A stretch of 64,000 bases of DNA from Corythoichthys intestinalis (Eukaryota; Chordata; Actinopteri; Syngnathiformes; Syngnathidae), in the NCBI RefSeq assembly GCF_030265065.1, contig NC_080401.1, positions 19,455,001-19,519,000 on the forward strand. Direction: 5' to 3'. This document shows, one piece after another, positions 59,598-64,000 of this stretch (positions within the stretch are counted from its first letter, which is position 1; each line of letters begins with the position of its first letter). The translations under genes and the position numbers were made by a program. The notes beneath the pieces were generated by a model. It did no database searches. It saw only the letters and a program-made list of their open reading frames with translations, and was not told where the DNA came from.

Positions 59598-61990
59598 TAT
59601 AGTGGTATGAAAACGTTGGGGCACCCCTGACAATTTCCATTATTTTCATTTATAATTAAATTGGGCGTTTGGATCAGCAACTTCACTTTGATATATTAAA
59701 GTAACATTTCAGAAAAAAAAATAGGTTTAACGGACGATGTGCAATACGCATCAAAACAAAATTGCACGGGCGCAAAAAAAGTGGGCACCCTTGCCAATAT
59801 GTTGATTTAGAAAGCTGTAACTTATTAGCACTGGTTGATTGAAAACTTATATTGGCATGTGAGTTTAGCCAGCTATGACCCTCAGAAAGATGCATGCAGT
59901 CTTGAGATAATGTGTTTCAGGTGGCCGATTGCATGCTGTGTTTCTCTTTAAATCTCCAACGAAGAGTGGCGCCATGGGGGGCCTCAAAACAGTTCTCAAA
60001 TGAGCCAAGCGAATGTATAAAGGAAGGCTACAAAAAAATCTGACATTTCTTCTTTCAATTTCCACTGTGAGGAACATAATCAGAAATAGAACACAACAAA
60101 TTATTCTTATTCAGGCCAGAGGTGGCACGTCAAGAGAAATACCAGCAATGCCAAGGTGAAGGATGGTGTGAATGGTGAAAGACAAGCTACAGACAACCAA
60201 CGAAATACTACGACATTTTGCTGCAGATGCTGTCATTGTCAGGGGTGAAAGTGGCTAGAATTTCTTGCCGGAACTCCCCGCCGTGAAGGTCGCCACGGAG
60301 CCAGAAATGTTCTTTATTTTATTTTATATTTTGGGATGGGGGGGGGGGGGGTGTTAAACTCTTAAACTACTGAAATGCAAAGAAAACTATTTTAACACAG
60401 TTATTCCTATAACACATAAAAAAACTGATTTTCATTCAAAATTGTATTTTTTTTATCAGTGATTTGCAAAATAAAAGTTAACAAAAACATCAATAACCCA
60501 AACCATCTCTTAATTCTGATTTTCCCTAATTTCCTCACATACTAAATGCGAAATCTCAATTTTAACTACTTAAGAACATAGGATGTACTGGTATATTAAT
60601 ATTGAAGTTAATGTAAACTTTTTTTTTTTTTAAACAATAAAGATATAAGTAACATTTATTCAGAAAAATAAGTACAAATGACTTATATTATGCAGAGTGA
60701 AATGGAATATGTTTTGAAGATCACGCAAACATTGACTTATTTTAAATCATAAGGAAATGAATATAGTAGCCTAGCATAAATGAAGAAATATAAGTCCAAA
60801 GTGCACAGTGGCTGCTAAGATGTTCTGAACCTCCCCATCAGAGCAAATAAAACTAAATATGATAAATAAGCCTACTCTTTCGTTGCTCTTAAAGATTTGA
60901 TCCAATTTATGTTACATTGGCCTTTTTTTGTCGCATCAATTCAACCTTTTTTTTCTTGCTGTTCCAGAAAACATGTACGTTTGAACCAATCAGAGTTCAC
61001 TATCTTTGCTGATCACATGTCAGCATGTCAGCCAATTGAACAGATAAATGAGTCCAGGGGTTTTGCTTCACTGCGTGCATTCGCACATTGACTTGACTCC
61101 TCATCGTCAGACTCTGATAACTGCAGCAGCTGGGAAAACCTCCATGCCGTCCGTGGAATATAATAAATATTGGTGGAAACGGATTACGCTACACAAGCAC
61201 TTTATTATGCTTGTTGTTAACACTTGTGTATGTAAATCTGATGTTGGTGGATTGTTTTCTTCTTGGGGATGAAATGCATGTGTAGCAGCTTAGTTTTTTT
61301 TACATAGCGTTTTGACAGTAGCTGTCATATTTTCGGAATCAAAGCACCGTGTACCGGAACTGCGTTCTGGCCCTGAATCCTTTACCGGAACTGCGTTCCT
61401 GACAGTTCTGGCCCACTTTCACCCCTGGTCATTGTATCGTTCAACAATTCCACACTCTTTTTCCAAGGAGAAGCTGAACGACGAAGTGATGCATAAGAGG
61501 CCTTTTCTGCATCACAATCAGATTCGCTTGAAGTATGCAAGGGCCCAATTGGATAAGACTGCATCATTTGGAACAAAGTACTGTGGACTGATGAAGCAAA
61601 GATTATTTGGTGATAACAAGGGCATGGTCATGCATAGTGATGAAAGAACACTGCGATCCAAGAAAACCACTTTCTACTCACAGTTAAATGTGGTGGCAGG
61701 TCAATCACGCTGTGGGGCTAGTTCTGGTAATGGAAAACTGCATGGATTCCACTCAGTCGCAACAGATTCTTAAGAATAACGTTCAACAAACAGTCACCAC
61801 ATTGACGTTTCGCCGGGGCTAAATTTTTCAACAATTAAACCACCAATAATCTACTTTGGTCTTCACACAAAGGAACTAGTATAATGTTCGAGGAGTGCCA
61901 TCCCAGTCCTTAGGCATGAATATCAGTGAAAATTTGATTTGTGGGATTTTTTGAAATAAACTATTTTCATTTTATATGTTGATTGCACTA
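59598..61990 (+). mobile_element. old Tc1-like remnant split by a hAT element
   Basis: Left end TAGTGGTATGAAAACGTTGG near 59600 resembles Tc1 termini. After the insertion (60240-61427) the plus strand keeps decayed transposase sequence (IRLKYARAQLDKTASFGTKY and LRSKKTTFYSQLNVV near 61520-61700). No right terminal repeat found, so the end is approximate. Confidence 0.6.
60240..61427. mobile_element. hAT MITE, CAGGGGTGAAAG family, copy 2
   Basis: Ends CAGGGGTGAAAGTGGCTAG and CCACTTTCACCCCTG, with a perfect 8-bp duplication GTCATTGT (60232-60239, 61428-61435). Collinear with 9874-11164. The sharper duplication and ends suggest it is the younger of the two. Confidence 0.92.
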
Positions 61991-62949
61991 ATTAAGGCAA
62001 GCAGAAGAAGTTTAATGATGAAAACTGACGTTTAACGATATTTTCCGAGATCTTCAGACTTCAAAATTAGTCAATTCGACCTGGAGCATAACAGGATTAA
62101 AGTATAATTTAGACAGTTTTAGTATTTTATGTGATAAGATACATAGTTTTATTCGTCAATTTCAGCTAATATTCGCCAGTTGGAAAAAGTTACGCTCTCA
62201 ATTCGCCCGCATTAGAGTTATGAGGCATGCCTTTCTTTGTCCGTCTTTCTGCCCATTTTCTCCTGCTAAATTCTTATCCTGTTTTGAGTTTTGGGGAGCT
62301 GTTGCCTTTCGCAACAAACTCTGGGCAAAAGACAGCACTCCTGCACTTCATACATTCAGGACCTGTTGCCAGTCACTTACAAACTAACAGACAGACAGAC
62401 AAAATTCCCATCTGTCACTCATTGCGAATCGAACCCCTGTTGTTTGGACAGATTCAGGAAAGTGAACTGCTATGGCGCTGATGAGTTCGTAACAAAACAG
62501 AAGAGCGCAGTGAAGTGATCATGCTCGGGTGATCAATTGCTGCTCTTTTCCCATACAGAATGTCTTGAAATGAAGTCCAATTTCATAACAGTGATTAATG
62601 CAGTCTTCTTGCAAACAGGAATCCCTGTCATCTCTCTGCCATGACATTGCCCAAAGTGTTCACACATATGATTTAAATGTATTTACAGCATATAAATAAA
62701 AAAATATTGTCTTAAAGGAATTAACCTTTTTTGGTCAACTGGAGGAAAAAAATATGTATATATATAAAAATTTCAGGCGTGGTAATGTAATGTAATGTGA
62801 TATTTCATGTACATGAGTTCAACATTTCTAAAGCTTAACATGTCCAAAGGTTGTGGCCAGTTCATTGAGGTTTGAAATGAAGTATGATAAACAGTGTCTC
62901 AAAACAAATTAGAAAGTTTTGCTGTACAGAGTCTATCTTGCCTGGATCA
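61991..62949. other. intergenic, nothing recognised
   Basis: No exon or element ends supported. Short open frames at about 62227-62520 lack any recognisable domain. Confidence 0.35.
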
Positions 62950-63794
62950 CCTTAATTTTTGGACTATAAGCCGCTACTTTTCCCCCTAATTTTGAATCAT
63001 GCGGGTTATAGTCCAGTGCATCTTATTTGTTGATTTGTTTGGGTTAATAGGTAACGCTTTATTTGACAGTGGCGTCACAAGACTTGTCTTAAGACCGTCA
63101 TAATTATGACATGATACTATCATGGGCGTTACTGAATGCTTATGACACCTATCATTAAGTGTCATCAGGCAAGTTATGTCGCTAACTTTTACATCCATTC
63201 AAAAGTGAGATAATATGCCGGATGACACTAAATGTCATCTGTTATAAGCATTCAATAATGCTCATGACAGTGTCATGTCACTATTATGTCTTATGACAGT
63301 CTTATGGTACCAATTTCAAATAAAGTGTTACCATATACCACAACCAGCAACTGTTGTTGTTGTTGTTGAAACAACTGGAGTAGTAACTGAAGAAATAATT
63401 AGCATAGAACAGGAACAGGAATCTGTAGCGCTGCAATGCATGCTAGGAGGCATGTTGGATGACAACAGTGTTGACAGCAGGTGGCAGCAGACGTTGGCTG
63501 TCTGCTCCAAGGGAGCAGGGATGGCCAAATGAAGCTTCTTAAAGCAATGAAGCCGTGCAGCCAATTGGTTCAAAACTTCATGGTGGTTCATTTGGTCTTA
63601 TGACAGTCTTATGATGCCGCTGTCAAATAAAGTGTTACTGATTAATATATTTGGTGTACATATCTCATAATACAGTGAGTACAGCTGCAGTTTATAGTCC
63701 AGTGTGATTTATCCATGAACAAATGTCGTTTTCGTGTCAAATTTGGTGGGTGGCAGCTTATTGTCAGGTGTGCCTTATAGTCTGAGAATTACGG
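62950..63794. mobile_element. palindromic MITE, CTGTAATTTTCGGACTATAAG family, carrying another MITE
   Basis: Ends CCTTAATTTTTGGACTATAA and CTTATAGTCTGAGAATTACGG. A second palindromic element occupies 63050-63638. The remaining parts align with 48500-48698 and 51866-51946. Confidence 0.75.
63050..63638. mobile_element. nested MITE, GGTAACGCTTTATTTGACAG family
   Basis: Inverted ends GGTAACGCTTTATTTGACAG and CTGTCAAATAAAGTGTTAC, plus repeated TCATGACAGTGTCAT and CTTATGACAGTCTTATG words. A TTGTTG run is near 63352-63370. No protein. Confidence 0.75.
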
Positions 63795-64000
63795 TACATG
63801 CATTTTATGGCTGAGTTTAACACAAGTAATATAGAGATGTTGATGTCGAACAGTGTCAAGACACTCCACCAATCAATCAATATAACACCCCTTAATCCAC
63901 CACCTATTATTTACATATTTGTTTAATTATGTATTAAAATATTTGTTAATTTACACTATATTCTCACAACACTAATAGATCTCCTAATGGAAATATCCAT

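Noticed and set aside
61312-61773. 153-codon open frame as a new gene
   Set aside because: Its first part is the hAT right end and its second part is decayed Tc1 transposase.
62227-62518. Open frames of 75-84 codons
   Set aside because: Overlapping frames, low-complexity flanks, no domain and no splice context.

Overview
The window is nuclear DNA from a teleost fish, most likely a percomorph; a pipefish or seahorse relative is only an impression from the repeat families. The basis is GT-AG split vertebrate genes, a dense mix of hAT, Tc1/mariner, piggyBac-like and ISL2EU-like transposons, and an intact fish-type LINE. No prokaryotic gene organisation, CRISPR array, tRNA or rRNA is visible.

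Layout. About 1-43,700 is a head-to-tail cluster of three minus-strand genes for 5-HT3-receptor-like Cys-loop (pentameric ligand-gated) channels. Transcription runs right to left, and exon phases and many exon lengths are shared (164, 45, 107/110, 170, 161-167, 211 nt). Gene A (2710-6931) runs off the left edge, so its M3/M4 exons are outside the window. Gene B (14437-20782) is complete except for a doubtful first exon. Gene C (25979-43675) is complete with ten exons and 474 residues. Their introns and spacers hold six Tc1-type insertions or fragments, several hAT elements with 8-bp target duplications, a TTAA-flanked foldback, a piggyBac-like element and a THAP-coding ISL2EU-like element. Between 43,700 and 55,500 lies a gene-poor stretch with a GCCATGTGGC hairpin minisatellite, an intact LINE with a 957-codon endonuclease/reverse transcriptase ORF, and a nest of hAT elements. 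At 55,542-57,087 on the plus strand is a complete five-exon gene for a Tctex1-family dynein light chain (dynlt2b, formerly tctex1d2), with a GC-AG last intron and a hAT element nine bases past its stop codon. The rest, to 64,000, is repeats.

How the genes fit together. The three receptor genes are tandem duplicates. All keep the Cys-loop, the M2 pore signature with acidic residues at -1' and 20', and (B and C) the M4-preceding helix. In all three the loop-B tryptophan that contacts serotonin is replaced, so calling them serotonin receptors rests on family resemblance only. The dynein light chain gene is an unrelated neighbour. I did not find a new multi-gene system. The most unusual items are the divergent binding sites of the cluster, a 275-bp near-perfect compound palindrome, the GCCATGTGGC array, and the ISL2EU derivative whose insertion site can be read from an empty copy in the same window.
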